Origin: Brachybacterium endophyticum | GTDB lineage: Bacteria > Actinomycetota > Actinomycetes > Actinomycetales > Dermabacteraceae | Length of the DNA stretch: 64,000 nt | Direction of reading: 5' to 3' | Assembly: GCF_003130585.1 (NCBI RefSeq) | Contig: NZ_QFKX01000006.1 | Coordinates: 124,001 to 188,000 of the forward strand | Part shown: positions 28,196-37,598 of the stretch, piece by piece | Layout: every line of letters starts with the position of its first letter | Position numbering within the stretch: the stretch's first letter is position 1 | The notes under the pieces: generated by a model | Database searches by the model: none | What the model saw: only the letters and a program-made list of their open reading frames with translations | Told to the model about the DNA's origin: nothing | Translations under genes and position numbers: made by a program

Positions 28196-28569
28196 ACGGC
28201 TACTCCTCGAAAAGGGGGCACGCCGTGCCATGTCGGCGTCCGCGCAGATCGTGGGCATCCGGGGCGCTGAGGCGATGGCTCGCAGTGTTCCTCGGCGACA
28301 TGGCAGCGACGCTGACTGATACCGCGAAGCTATACCCGCCTCCCGAGGCAGGCCAACAGGTCAGCCTATGGAGGGCAATAGTTCACAGGTGGGAATGCGG
28401 GGAGCCGGGGGCGGGCGCGACGCCGATGCTGAGACCGATGCTGCGTGAGGTCGTTGCTGCGTGAGGCCGTCGGTTCGTCGGACCTGTTCCGGCCGATGTG
28501 GCCGAGGCCATACGCCGGCCCAGGCCGTTCCCAGCTCCAGTTCACCTGGGATCCGTAGCGTCTGCGGTG

Positions 28570-28665
28570 CAGAGGGAGTACTTCGCCTCGGCGAGCTCGT
28601 CAGTACGGTCGTGCGATCACGACCCGGGCCGCCGGTTCTGGGGGACCAGGACGAAGGAGACTCTG
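28570..28665 (+). promoter_or_regulatory. yybP-ykoY (manganese) riboswitch upstream of terC
   Basis: Seen: closing stem CAGAG/CTCTG at 28570-28574 and 28661-28665; conserved 5' loop GGGAGTA; a middle GTCA; and the 3' element GAAGGAGACTCT. The region is rich in short stems (GGTCGTGCGATCACGACC). This matches the yybP-ykoY family, known to sense Mn2+ and to precede TerC genes. The terC ribosome site (AGGAG 28692-28696) follows within 30 bases, so ligand could open or close it. Confidence 0.75.
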
Positions 28666-28701
28666 GCATCCACCGCATGCCCGAGCCCCTCAGGAGTCCC
28701 C

Positions 28702-29736
28702 GTGGACATCTCACCCCTGGTCTGGACGATCACCCTCGTCGTGACCGTCGCCTTCTTCGTGTACGAGTTCTTCGCGCACGTGCGCACGCCGCACGAGCCC
28801 ACGATCGGCGAGGCCGCTCGCTGGTCGGCCTTCTACATCGGTCTCGCCCTGCTCTTCGGCGTCGGCATCGGCGTGTTCTCCGGATGGGAGTACGGCGGCG
28901 AGTACTTCGCCGGGTACCTGACGGAGAAGGCGCTGTCGATCGACAACCTCTTCGTCTTCCTCATCATCATGACCGGCTTCGCCGTGCCCCGGATCCATCA
29001 GCAGAAGGTGCTGATGATCGGCATCGTGATCGCCCTCGTGCTGCGTGGCGCGTTCATCGCGGTCGGGGCGACGCTGATCGAGAACCTCTCGTGGATCTTC
29101 TACGTGTTCGGGGCCCTGCTGCTCGTGCTCGCCTGGCGTCAGGCCTTCGGGTCCGAGGAGTCCGATCCGACCGACGGTCGGATGATGCGCCTGGTGCGCC
29201 GGGTCCTGCCGGTGAGCGAGGAGTACGACGGCGGGCGCTTCCTCAGCCGCGTCGACGGCAAGCGCGTCGTCACGCCCCTGATGCTGACCGTGATCACCAT
29301 CGGCCTGGTCGACGTCGTCTTCGCGGTCGACTCGATCCCCGCCATCTTCGGCCTCACCGAGCAGACGTACATCGTCTTCACCGCCAACGCCTTCGCCCTG
29401 ATGGGTCTGCGTCAGCTCTACTTCCTCATCGGCGGACTGCTCGAGCGCCTGGTCTACCTCGCCCAGGGTCTCGCCGTGATCCTCGCCTTCATCGGCGTGA
29501 AGCTCGTGATGCACGCCCTCCACGTCAACGAGCTCCCGTTCGTCAACGGCGGCGAGCCGCTGCTGTGGGTGCCCGAGATCCCGATCTGGTTCTCGCTGTC
29601 CTTCATCGGTCTCGTCGTCGCCGTCGCCACGGCCGCCAGCCTGCTGCGCACGCGCGGGACCGGCAGCTCCGGCGAGGGCGGCGGGGGAGAGAACGGACGC
29701 AGCGAGTCCGCTGCCGTGGAGTCCTCCTCGCGGTGA
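28702..29736 (+). CDS. TerC family integral membrane protein
   Basis: 344 aa from GTG 28702 with CAGGAG just before it. Seven or so membrane helices; the metal-site pair is seen as EKALSIDNLFVF and DVVFAVDSIPA. TerC proteins include Mn2+ exporters (Alx, MeeF/MeeY) and secretion-linked metallation factors. The C-terminal tail is Ser/Gly-rich. The riboswitch upstream fits a manganese-responsive exporter. Confidence 0.9.
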   Translation: MDISPLVWTITLVVTVAFFVYEFFAHVRTPHEPTIGEAARWSAFYIGLALLFGVGIGVFSGWEYGGEYFAGYLTEKALSIDNLFVFLIIMTGFAVPRIHQQKVLMIGIVIALVLRGAFIAVGATLIENLSWIFYVFGALLLVLAWRQAFGSEESDPTDGRMMRLVRRVLPVSEEYDGGRFLSRVDGKRVVTPLMLTVITIGLVDVVFAVDSIPAIFGLTEQTYIVFTANAFALMGLRQLYFLIGGLLERLVYLAQGLAVILAFIGVKLVMHALHVNELPFVNGGEPLLWVPEIPIWFSLSFIGLVVAVATAASLLRTRGTGSSGEGGGGENGRSESAAVESSSR

Positions 29737-29783
29737 CGCGCACGTCGTGACGGTGATCAGCGCGTCGTAGAGGACGTGGACAG

Positions 29784-29816
29784 GCGCCGCCCCGGGCCAC
29801 CGGCCCCGGGCGGCGC
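29784..29816 (+). terminator. Hairpin terminator after terC
   Basis: Near-perfect 15-bp inverted repeat (GCGCCGCCCCGGGCC / GGCCCCGGGCGGCGC, one mismatch) with a 3-base loop. Confidence 0.6.
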
Positions 29817-30016
29817 TCCTACGCGTGCCCGCCCGGCGGCGGAGGTGATCCAGTTCTCGACGGCAGCGGGCCTTCACGCTTGCCCGATCACATCTCCCGG
29901 TCCCGGACCTGCATGAGGGGACGCAGAGGCGTACGGTGCTGACGCCCTGTCCTGACCGGCGGACCGCTGCGCCCGCGGCCGCGGGCCGGGTCCCCCGACG
30001 AGACAGGAGGCTGTGT

Positions 30017-31546
30017 GTGAGCACGATCAGCTACACGCCCCAGAAATGGCGGCCCGAGCAGGTGACGATCACCGAGCCGTCGGTGATCCGCCGTGCTATC
30101 GGCGCCGCCGCCATCGGCAACATCACCGAGTGGTACGACTTCGGCGTCTACGGATACCTGCAGGTCACCATCGAGGGTGTCTTCCTCCCCAAGGACGCCG
30201 GGCCTGCCGGCGCGATCATCGTCGCCGCCCTGTTCGCCGTCGCCTTCCTGGTCCGCCCCCTGGGCGGCATGTTCTTCGGCCCGCTCGCCGACAAGATCGG
30301 CCGCAAGTCGGTGCTCGCCACGACCATGATCATGATGGCGCTCGGCACCTTCCTGATCGGCGTCCTGCCCGACTACGCCACCATCGGCCTGGCCGCGCCC
30401 TTCCTGCTGCTGGCCTGCCGCCTGGTGCAGGGCTTCTCCACCGGCGGCGAGTACGGCAACGCGATGGCGTTCATCGCCGAGTACGCCCCGGACCGCCGTC
30501 GCGGCTTCCTGGGCAGCCTGCTCGAGGTCGGCACCTTCGGCGGCTACGTGCTGGGCGCCTCGATCGCCACCATCATGACGGCGGTCCTCACCGAGGACCA
30601 GCTGCTCAGCTGGGGATGGCGCCTGCCCTTCTTCGTCGCCCTCCCGCTGGGACTGGTGGGCGTCTACCTCCGCTCCAAGCTCGAGGACACGCCCGCCTAC
30701 CGCGAGCTCGAGAAGCAGCAGGACGCCGAGGCCAAGAAGAAGGCCGAGGAGAAGAAGGCCGCCAAGTCCTCCGGCCGCGCCGAAGCGCGGGACGCGGAGA
30801 AGACCGAGAAGAAGCGCGGCGGTGAGTTCTCGAAGATCCTGCAGCTGTGGCCGAACCTGCTGGCCTGCATGGGTCTCGTCCTCGCCTGGAACGTCACCAA
30901 CTACATGCTGACGGCGTTCATGCCGCAGTTCTTCCCGATGATCCGCGAGTACCAGGGCAGCGGCGGCGTCTCCGAGCTCGCCTCCTCGATCCTGCAGATC
31001 ATCGTGATGGTGATGTGCCTGGTCCTGATCCCCGTGATCGGTCGGCTGAGCGACCGGGTGGGACGCAAGGCCGTGGTGCGGGCGGGGTCGATCGCCCTCA
31101 TCGTGCTGTCGTTCCCCTCTCTCGCCCTGATCCGCGGACACAGCGACGCCACCGTGCTGCTGGGCCTGCTGATCATGGGTCTGAGCCTGATCTGCTTCAG
31201 CGCCACGATGCCCTCCACGCTGCCGTCGCTGTTCCCGACGGCGGTGCGTGCGGGCGCGCTGTCGATCTCGTTCAACGTCGCGATCTCGCTGTTCGGCGGC
31301 ACCACCTCCACGGTGATGACGTCGCTGGTGACCTGGAACCACTTCCTGATGTGGCCGGCGGTCTACCTGGTGATCGCGGGCGTGATCGGCCTGATCTGCG
31401 TGCACATCGTGCCCGAGAGCAACGGTCGTCCGCTGTGGGGCTCCAAGCCCGCGGCGACGGATCGTGAGGAGGCCACCGCGCACGCCAAGGAGCTCACGGA
31501 GGAGGCCGAGGCCTTCGCCCTGGCGCATCGCGCGCCGGCGCACTGA
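30017..31546 (+). CDS. MFS transporter, metabolite:H+ symporter (ProP-like)
   Basis: 509 aa from GTG 30017 with AGGAGG six bases upstream. Twelve membrane helices; GNITEWYDFGVYG, RPLGGMFFGPLADKIGRKSV and the RxxQGFSTGGEYG motif of the MHS family. Between helices 6 and 7 is a very charged loop of ~50 residues rich in Lys/Glu/Ala (LEKQQDAEAKKKAEEKKAAK), probably a long helix. The family includes proline/betaine, citrate and alpha-ketoglutarate carriers; substrate unknown. Ends before a strong terminator. Confidence 0.92.
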   Translation: MSTISYTPQKWRPEQVTITEPSVIRRAIGAAAIGNITEWYDFGVYGYLQVTIEGVFLPKDAGPAGAIIVAALFAVAFLVRPLGGMFFGPLADKIGRKSVLATTMIMMALGTFLIGVLPDYATIGLAAPFLLLACRLVQGFSTGGEYGNAMAFIAEYAPDRRRGFLGSLLEVGTFGGYVLGASIATIMTAVLTEDQLLSWGWRLPFFVALPLGLVGVYLRSKLEDTPAYRELEKQQDAEAKKKAEEKKAAKSSGRAEARDAEKTEKKRGGEFSKILQLWPNLLACMGLVLAWNVTNYMLTAFMPQFFPMIREYQGSGGVSELASSILQIIVMVMCLVLIPVIGRLSDRVGRKAVVRAGSIALIVLSFPSLALIRGHSDATVLLGLLIMGLSLICFSATMPSTLPSLFPTAVRAGALSISFNVAISLFGGTTSTVMTSLVTWNHFLMWPAVYLVIAGVIGLICVHIVPESNGRPLWGSKPAATDREEATAHAKELTEEAEAFALAHRAPAH

Positions 31547-31571
31547 CGCCGGGCGTCCCGGACGCTCCATC

Positions 31572-31613
31572 GACGAAGGCCCCCACCGTGGAAACACGGT
31601 GGGGGCCTTCGTC
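31572..31613 (+). terminator. Strong hairpin terminator after the MHS transporter
   Basis: Perfect 19-bp stem starting GACGAAGGCCCCCACCGTG, closed by a GAAA tetraloop. It is the clearest intrinsic-type hairpin in the window. Confidence 0.85.
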
Positions 31614-31750
31614 TCGGGTGTCGTCAGTTCGGAGGCCCCTGCCGTCGTGAGGCTCACGCCGTCGATGAAGGAACGAGCAGGTCCGTATCCTCGGGGCGAT
31701 GAGGACGAGCGCGGAGCCGGAGATGCTGTGGAGGACGCCGACCCGTAGGT

Positions 31751-32121
31751 CGAGCCGACGCGACGGTTCGGGATCGGCGACGTCGAGGGCGTAGGGACTT
31801 GGGTCCTGCAGCTGCTCGCCGAGGAGTGCGACCTATCGGCGGTGGGCCTCGATCGGATCGTGATCAGCTTCCACAACCTTCTGCTCTGGGTGCGGACGGC
31901 GCCGGACGCAAAGGTCGTCGTCAAGGTCTGCCGCCAGCACCCGGCCTATGAATGGCTTGGGGTCCGGGGGAGCCTGACCCAGGCGAGGCAGTGTTCGCGT
32001 GCCTCGTAGTCGTGGCCTGCTGCGAGATGCTGGCCCTCGAGATCCGGGAGGGGCACATGTCGGACGGGGCACTGGAGGTCGACCGGATGCGCTGCTGCCT
32101 GGAGTCCCTCGCGCTGATTTG
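31751..32121 (+). pseudogene. Decayed coding remnant, perhaps phosphotransferase-like
   Basis: No intact gene lies between 31614 and 32287. From about 31751 one frame reads VLQLLAEECDLSAVGLDR then IVISFHNLLLWVRTAPDAKV and VVKVCRQHPAYEWL, a pattern like the N-lobe of aminoglycoside-type kinases. A second piece in another frame reads CEMLALEIREGHMSDGALEV and ends at 32121. Frame shifts and stops separate the pieces, so the gene is dead. Family assignment is weak. Confidence 0.35.
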
Positions 32122-32287
32122 AGGGCGCAAACTGACCGCATGTACAGGACGGACGACGCGTCCTGATCGCCGGGGCCACAGGAGCAGGTGCGGTCCTAAG
32201 CTCCTGAATCTAGACCGGGAGGAGCCACCCGGGCCAAGAGGTGACCACATGAGTGACCGAAGAGTCTTGGGGGAAGGGGCGCCGCGG

Positions 32288-33259
32288 TCACCGAGAGGCG
32301 CAGTGCTCCTCCAGGAACTCGAGGTGGCGTCGCGTCTGCTGCCATTGGCCGTTGGTGTGGCCGTCGTAGGGATAGGTGCATAGGGTCTTGTCCTGCGCGG
32401 CGTAGGCAGCGAAGGCACTCTGAACGCTCCCTGGCGGGCAGATGGTGTCATGCAAGCCGACGGCGAACAGCGCCGGGGTCTGGGCGCGGGCCGCGAAGTG
32501 GACGCCGTCGAAGAACGCCAGCGTCCGCAGGGCGGCATCCTCCGCGCCGCGCTGGGTGCGCAGGTACTGCTGGATCTCGACCAGCGGCCCGCCCGTCGCG
32601 GCGTCGACCGCGCGGGGGATGTCGCAGAGCAGGGGGACGTCGACGATCGCGCCGGCGACACCCGTGCACAGTGCCGCAGTGGCGAGCGCGGTCGCGCCCC
32701 CCTGGCTGCCTCCGGCGACGAACAGACGTTCCGTGTCCACCTCGTCGCTGCTCTGCAGCGCGCCGATCGCGCAGACGGCATCGGTGAACAGGCGGCGGTA
32801 ATAGTGATCGGCCGGATCCTGGATCCCCGCCGTCATGCGTCCGATCACCTGGGGTCCGGTGGCAGAGACGGGGTCGGTCGTGGCACCGACGGAATCGGGA
32901 CCCGTCTGGCCACGGTTGTCCATCACGAACGCCGTATAACCAGCGCTCGGCAGCAGCGTCCACTGTTCCGGGATCCCTCGACCCGTGTTGTTGCCGAGGA
33001 ACTGGACCACGGTCGCCCGCGGGGACGCGGTGCGAGGTCGCAGCAACCAGCCCTTGATGTCGTGGCCGCCGAAACCCGAGAAGGTGGCGTCGTGGACCTC
33101 GAGCTCCCGCAGCGTCGTGGCAAGGGGCGCGAAGCGGGGCGGTTCCTGGGGCGTGTGGGCGGCGAGGGTCTCCTGCCAGAAGGCGTCGAACCCTGCGGGT
33201 GCCCTGTCATCGGAGCCTGCGAGACCTGCGGGGGTCCGCGGAACTGGCGGATTCGGCAT
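32288..33259 (-). CDS. Acetylxylan esterase / cephalosporin-C deacetylase family
   Basis: 323 aa alpha/beta hydrolase without signal peptide. Nucleophile Ser185 in GGSQGG, with Asp271 in GLHDTICPP and His301 in DGHTN completing the triad. The N-terminal FDAFWQETLA and HDIKGWLLRP are typical of this family, which removes acetyl groups from oligosaccharides. It diverges from an ABC importer operon and probably acts on imported acetylated sugars. Confidence 0.9.
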   Translation of the reverse strand: MPNPPVPRTPAGLAGSDDRAPAGFDAFWQETLAAHTPQEPPRFAPLATTLRELEVHDATFSGFGGHDIKGWLLRPRTASPRATVVQFLGNNTGRGIPEQWTLLPSAGYTAFVMDNRGQTGPDSVGATTDPVSATGPQVIGRMTAGIQDPADHYYRRLFTDAVCAIGALQSSDEVDTERLFVAGGSQGGATALATAALCTGVAGAIVDVPLLCDIPRAVDAATGGPLVEIQQYLRTQRGAEDAALRTLAFFDGVHFAARAQTPALFAVGLHDTICPPGSVQSAFAAYAAQDKTLCTYPYDGHTNGQWQQTRRHLEFLEEHCASR

Positions 33260-33359
33260 CGGGGAAGACCTCCGGGTGGGGTGAGCGGAGCGCTGCCCCG
33301 CGTCGCACCACCATAGAGAGACACAAGATGTGCAGCAAGGGTTGACCGTGGCGGCGCCT

Positions 33360-33398
33360 GATGCAAAAGTTGTGCATCTCGTCGGGTTCTTCTATACG
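33360..33398 (+). promoter_or_regulatory. Operator and promoter of the sugar import operon
   Basis: Inverted repeat GATGCA-N7-TGCATC at 33360-33378. It overlaps a possible -35 (TTGTGC, 33370-33375); -10 TATACG at 33393-33398, 17-base spacer. A repressor bound here would block transcription. The RpiR-type regulator encoded 3 kb downstream is the natural candidate (inference). Confidence 0.5.
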
Positions 33399-33439
33399 CG
33401 GGGTCCCCGACACGCAGCGCAGCGTTGGAAGGTTGTGGC

Positions 33440-34759
33440 ATGACACCTCCGTACCCACCTCAGGGTCCGCCGTTCGGTCGGCGCCGGTTGGCGGGAGTGC
33501 TCGGCGCGGCCGCCGGGGTCGCCGGCCTCGCAGGATGCTCCTCGGACGAGGCGAAGGACATGGGTACGTTGCAGGTGTGGGGAGGGATCCCCGCCGAGAG
33601 CGGACCGCAGAAGATCATCGACCGCTTCCAGAAGCTGCATCCCGACGTCACGGTGAAGTACACGCGGTACGTCAACGACGACCGCGGCAACCTGAAGCTG
33701 AACACCGCACTCCAGGGCGGGGTCGACATCGATGTCTTCTTCACCTACGGCGTCCCGAACCTCGCCATGCGCGCCAGTTCCGGGTTGGCCGCGGACGTCG
33801 CTGATCAGGTGCGCAGCACCCCCGAGCTGAAGACCTTCCTGGACAAGGACGAGCCCAAGGCGCTCTTCGACGGCGACCAGATCACGGCGCTCGCCACGAC
33901 CCGTATCCCGCAGATGGTGCTGCTGAACGAGCGACTTCGGAAGCGTGCAGGGGTCGACCTTCCCCGCCGATGGACGCTCGATGAGTATCTCGAGGCCCTC
34001 CGCGCGTTCGCCGATGCCGGCAAGTACGGCTCCTACACCCTGCCGGACATCGCCCGGATCGAACTCGGACCGAACTATCGCTTCACGCCGAAGGGCGACT
34101 CGAACTTCTCCGATCCCTCCTTCCTGCGGCAGTTCGACCTCTCCGCGCAGCTGATCCGGGAGGGCGTGCTGTATCCCTGGTCGCAGGCCGTGGCGCGCCA
34201 GCTGGAGGCCTACCAGCAGAACGTCTTCATCGCCGAGGAGTTCGGGCTGTGGATCACCGCTCCCTACAGCCTCCGTTTCCTGACGGACCAGGAGCAGTAC
34301 CCGCACGACTTCACCGTCGCGGCGGCCCCCGTTCCCACCAGCGCGGGCGGGGACTGGAACACGGGGGAGTACGGGGCCTTCATCCAGATCAACTCGCGAA
34401 GTCCCAAACAGGAACTGGCGTGGGAGTTCAGCAAGTTCTGGCTGCTGAAGGGCTCGCAGGACATGGTCCACGCCGGGTACATCTCCATCATCAGCGACGT
34501 GGACGAGGACGAGCTCCTCTCCGGGATCCTCGGGGAGGACGCGGAGAAATTCTTCGACGTCGACTCCTTCCGTCGGACCCTCTTCGAGGACGATCCGCGC
34601 CTTCACCTGGACACAGAGCTGACGGCGTACGCCGAGATCACACAGAAGTACGAACAGCAGCGGGACGTGTGCTGGCTCCTGGAGCAAACCCCGCAGAAGG
34701 CGATCAAGACGGTCGACAACAACGCCCAGGCGCTCATCGACCGGTTCCAGGAGGACTGA
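33440..34759 (+). CDS. ABC sugar transporter substrate-binding lipoprotein
   Basis: 439 aa from ATG 33440 (an in-frame TTG five codons upstream is less likely; GGAAGG precedes the ATG). RRR at 14-16, hydrophobic segment and lipobox LAGC with Cys33. Family-1 extracellular solute-binding fold: LQVWGGIPAESGPQKIIDRF, WTLDEYLEALRAFADAGKYG. Partners are two permeases immediately downstream. The ligand is probably an oligosaccharide. Confidence 0.92.
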   Translation: MTPPYPPQGPPFGRRRLAGVLGAAAGVAGLAGCSSDEAKDMGTLQVWGGIPAESGPQKIIDRFQKLHPDVTVKYTRYVNDDRGNLKLNTALQGGVDIDVFFTYGVPNLAMRASSGLAADVADQVRSTPELKTFLDKDEPKALFDGDQITALATTRIPQMVLLNERLRKRAGVDLPRRWTLDEYLEALRAFADAGKYGSYTLPDIARIELGPNYRFTPKGDSNFSDPSFLRQFDLSAQLIREGVLYPWSQAVARQLEAYQQNVFIAEEFGLWITAPYSLRFLTDQEQYPHDFTVAAAPVPTSAGGDWNTGEYGAFIQINSRSPKQELAWEFSKFWLLKGSQDMVHAGYISIISDVDEDELLSGILGEDAEKFFDVDSFRRTLFEDDPRLHLDTELTAYAEITQKYEQQRDVCWLLEQTPQKAIKTVDNNAQALIDRFQED

Positions 34760-34760
34760 C

Positions 34761-35720
34761 ATGTCGACCACACAGACCTCCCCTGCCCCGGTCGGCACGC
34801 GGCCGGCCCCGAGCGCGAGGCGCCGCACGGGCCGTGCACCGTCGGACCCGAAGCCGTTCGTCGGCTGGCTGTTCATCGCCCCGAACCTGCTCGGCGTTGT
34901 GGCCTTCACCTTCATCCCGCTGATCTCGGTGATCCTGCTGTCGTTCACGCAGTGGAACCTGGTCTCCGGCTTCGGCGGGATCAAGTTCGTCGGTCTCGCC
35001 AACTTCATCGCGGTCTTCCAGGACCCGACCTTCTGGCGCAGCCTGCTGATCACGATCGTCTACGCCGGCGTCGCCGTCCCGCTGACGCTCGTGGTGGGGC
35101 TCGCCCTCGCGCTCGCGCTGAACCGCGACCTGCCGGCCCGAGGTCTGCTCCGTGCCGCGTTCTTCGTCCCCTACATCGTCAACATCGTCGCGATCGGCAT
35201 GACCTGGCAGATGCTGCTGGATCCGTCGGCCGGACTGGTGAACCAGTTCCTGGGGTTGTTCGGCCTCGAGCACCTGCCGCAGTGGTTCGCCTCCTCCCAC
35301 TGGGCGCTCCCCGCCCTGATCCTGGTGACGATTTGGGCGCAAGCCGGCTACGCGAACCTCATATTCCTCTCTGCGCTGCAGGACGCCCCGACGCAGCTGT
35401 ACGAGGCGGCCCGCATCGACGGAGCGGGCCGGTGGGCCAGCTTTCGGGCGATCACCTGGCCCTCGCTGCTGCCCACCACCATCTTCCTGCTGGTGACCCT
35501 GTTCGTCGGGATCTCGCAGACCTTCGGCATGATCGCCCTGATCACCGGAGGCGGTCCCGGGGAATCAACGACCACCCTCTCCTTCTACATGTATCAGACG
35601 AGTTTTCAGTTCTACCGCTTCGGGTACGCCTCGGCAGTGGGGCTGGTGACCTTCATCGGGATCTTCGCCATCATGCTGCTCATGTGGCGGGCCCAGCGAG
35701 GGAAGGCCCTCCATGACTGA
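34761..35720 (+). CDS. ABC sugar transporter permease (MalF-like)
   Basis: 319 aa with six membrane helices after a Pro/Thr-rich N-terminus. The EAA loop is LYEAARIDGAGRWASFRAITWP. It overlaps the next permease gene by 8 bases. Confidence 0.93.
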   Translation: MSTTQTSPAPVGTRPAPSARRRTGRAPSDPKPFVGWLFIAPNLLGVVAFTFIPLISVILLSFTQWNLVSGFGGIKFVGLANFIAVFQDPTFWRSLLITIVYAGVAVPLTLVVGLALALALNRDLPARGLLRAAFFVPYIVNIVAIGMTWQMLLDPSAGLVNQFLGLFGLEHLPQWFASSHWALPALILVTIWAQAGYANLIFLSALQDAPTQLYEAARIDGAGRWASFRAITWPSLLPTTIFLLVTLFVGISQTFGMIALITGGGPGESTTTLSFYMYQTSFQFYRFGYASAVGLVTFIGIFAIMLLMWRAQRGKALHD

Positions 35721-36591
35721 GACCACGTCCGTTACGAGCATCGCGGGACGCCATGCCCTGCGTCGACGTCGCGATCGCATCCGCCGCTGGTCCTGGGGTG
35801 TGCCCCTGTGGATCCTCGCCCTCGTGTTCCTGTTGCCATTCGCCTGGATGATCTCCACGTCGCTCAAGCCCGACGTGCAGGCGTTCGCGATCCCGATGCA
35901 GTGGGTCCCGCGCGATCCGCACTGGGGGAACTACACGGAGGTCTTGTTCGGTGAGAACTCGATCCTCATCCCCTTCGGGAACTCGGTCTGCGTCGCCGCG
36001 CTGCGCGTGCTGGGGGAGCTGACCACGGCCACGCTGGCCGGCTATGCCTTCGCCAAGCTCCGCTTCCCGGGCCGGGGAGCCGTCTTCGTCGGATACCTCG
36101 CCACGTCCCTGATCCCGGCCCAGCTTCTGCTGGTGCCCCGCTTCGTGTACTTCCAGAAGCTGAGCCTGTACGACACCCTGTGGGCCCTGATCCTGCCGGG
36201 CATGTTCACGGTGCTCGGGACGTTCCTGATGCGTCAGTACTTCGTCTCCCAGCCGGAGGAGTTCGCCGAGGCCGCCCGGCTCGACGGCGCCAGCGAGATA
36301 CAGATCTTCTCCCGCATCTACCTGCCCAACGCGATGCCGATGATCAGTGCGCTGGCGATCCTGACCTTCGTCTGGTCCTGGAACGACTACGAGACACCCC
36401 TGGTGTTCCTCTCCACGCCGGAGAACTTCACTCTCCCGATGGGACTGACGAGCTTCACCGACGAGAACGGGGCGATGGCGGCAGGGTTGTCGATGGCGGC
36501 CTCGGTCATCTCGATCGTGCCGATCCTTCTGGTCTTCCTGATCTTCCAACGACGTTTCGTCGCGGCGATGACCGAGAGCGCCCTGAAATAG
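35713..36591 (+). CDS. ABC sugar transporter permease (MalG-like)
   Basis: 292 aa. Six helices, EAA loop EFAEAARLDGASEIQIFSRI, and the ending RRFVAAMTESALK typical of the MalG group. No ATPase gene is present in this locus; a shared MsmK/UgpC-type ATPase elsewhere in the genome would be needed (inference). Confidence 0.93.
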   Translation: MTETTSVTSIAGRHALRRRRDRIRRWSWGVPLWILALVFLLPFAWMISTSLKPDVQAFAIPMQWVPRDPHWGNYTEVLFGENSILIPFGNSVCVAALRVLGELTTATLAGYAFAKLRFPGRGAVFVGYLATSLIPAQLLLVPRFVYFQKLSLYDTLWALILPGMFTVLGTFLMRQYFVSQPEEFAEAARLDGASEIQIFSRIYLPNAMPMISALAILTFVWSWNDYETPLVFLSTPENFTLPMGLTSFTDENGAMAAGLSMAASVISIVPILLVFLIFQRRFVAAMTESALK

Positions 36592-36635
36592 TGCCACCGT
36601 CAGGACAACAACTCGGCACTCACGAACGAGGACAG

Positions 36636-37541
36636 ATGAACACCTCCGGCACCATCGCTCAGGCATCGCCGCTCCACCGCATTCGGGAGATCGTCCCCGA
36701 GCTGGGCGGCGGTCCACGGCGGATCGCCGAGGCGATCCTCGCCGATCCACTGCGTGCCGGGGAGTCCTCGATTACGAAGCTCGCCGCGACCGCGGAGACG
36801 GCGCCGGCGACGGTCTCACGCTTCGCTCGGAAGATCGGGTACCAGGGCTACCCCGCTCTGCGATCGGCGATCGCGCTCGACAACGGTCGCACCGCCCAGT
36901 CGGGGTGGGAGCGGGACATCGGCACCGCGATCACTCCCGGGGATGCATCCCGCGACGTGTTGGACATCCTCGCCGGCACCGCGGCACGGGCTCTCCGCGA
37001 CGCGGCCGCCGTGATCGATCTTCCGCTGGTCGAACGCGCCGCCGAGGCGATCACCCGGGCGGAGCGAGTGCATCTGCACGGCGAATGGGCGGATTCCGTC
37101 TCCGTCCGAGAGCTGTACCTGCGGCTACTGAGGATCGGTGTCCCGGTCTGGGCGCACGACAGCGGTCCTCGCACCCTCGATCTGGTTGCCCGCACCCTCA
37201 CCGAGCGGGACGTGGTCCTCGCACTGAACCGTTCCGGCAAGGATCCGGAGGCGCGGCAGCTGCTCCGGGCGGCCCGTCGCGTCGGGGCCACCACGATCGC
37301 GGTGCACGGATCGCCAGATTCCGCCCTCGCGAAGGAGGCGGCGCTCTCGCTCTACACCGGAGTTCGCAACGGATCAGTCTGGACGCAGCACTTCGCCGGG
37401 CGGGAGAGCGACACGCTGATGACCAGCCTGCTCTGGCTCCTCGTCGCCCAGCGACGATCCGCGGACCCCACGATGCGTTTCGTCGACGACGGCACCTTCG
37501 AGGGCCCACATGGAACCGAGGACCTTTCCGAGGCGCCCTGA
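36636..37541 (+). CDS. MurR/RpiR family transcriptional regulator
   Basis: 301 aa. N-terminal HTH of the RpiR type (SSITKLAATAETAPATVSRF and KIGYQGYPALRSAI) and a C-terminal SIS domain (VHLHGEWADSVSVRELYLRL, LALNRSGKDPEA) that would bind a phosphosugar. It sits in the middle of a sugar operon and probably represses it. Confidence 0.9.
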   Translation: MNTSGTIAQASPLHRIREIVPELGGGPRRIAEAILADPLRAGESSITKLAATAETAPATVSRFARKIGYQGYPALRSAIALDNGRTAQSGWERDIGTAITPGDASRDVLDILAGTAARALRDAAAVIDLPLVERAAEAITRAERVHLHGEWADSVSVRELYLRLLRIGVPVWAHDSGPRTLDLVARTLTERDVVLALNRSGKDPEARQLLRAARRVGATTIAVHGSPDSALAKEAALSLYTGVRNGSVWTQHFAGRESDTLMTSLLWLLVAQRRSADPTMRFVDDGTFEGPHGTEDLSEAP

Positions 37542-37598
37542 CCTCGCCCGGTCCTCTCCCAGTACAGGGCACCCTCCCCGTCCTTCGAAAGGAACTCC

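Noticed and set aside
28439-28470. Tandem repeat of a ~16-base unit (TGCTGCGTGAGG...) as a CRISPR or iteron
   Set aside because: Only two imperfect copies, no spacers, no cas or rep genes nearby.
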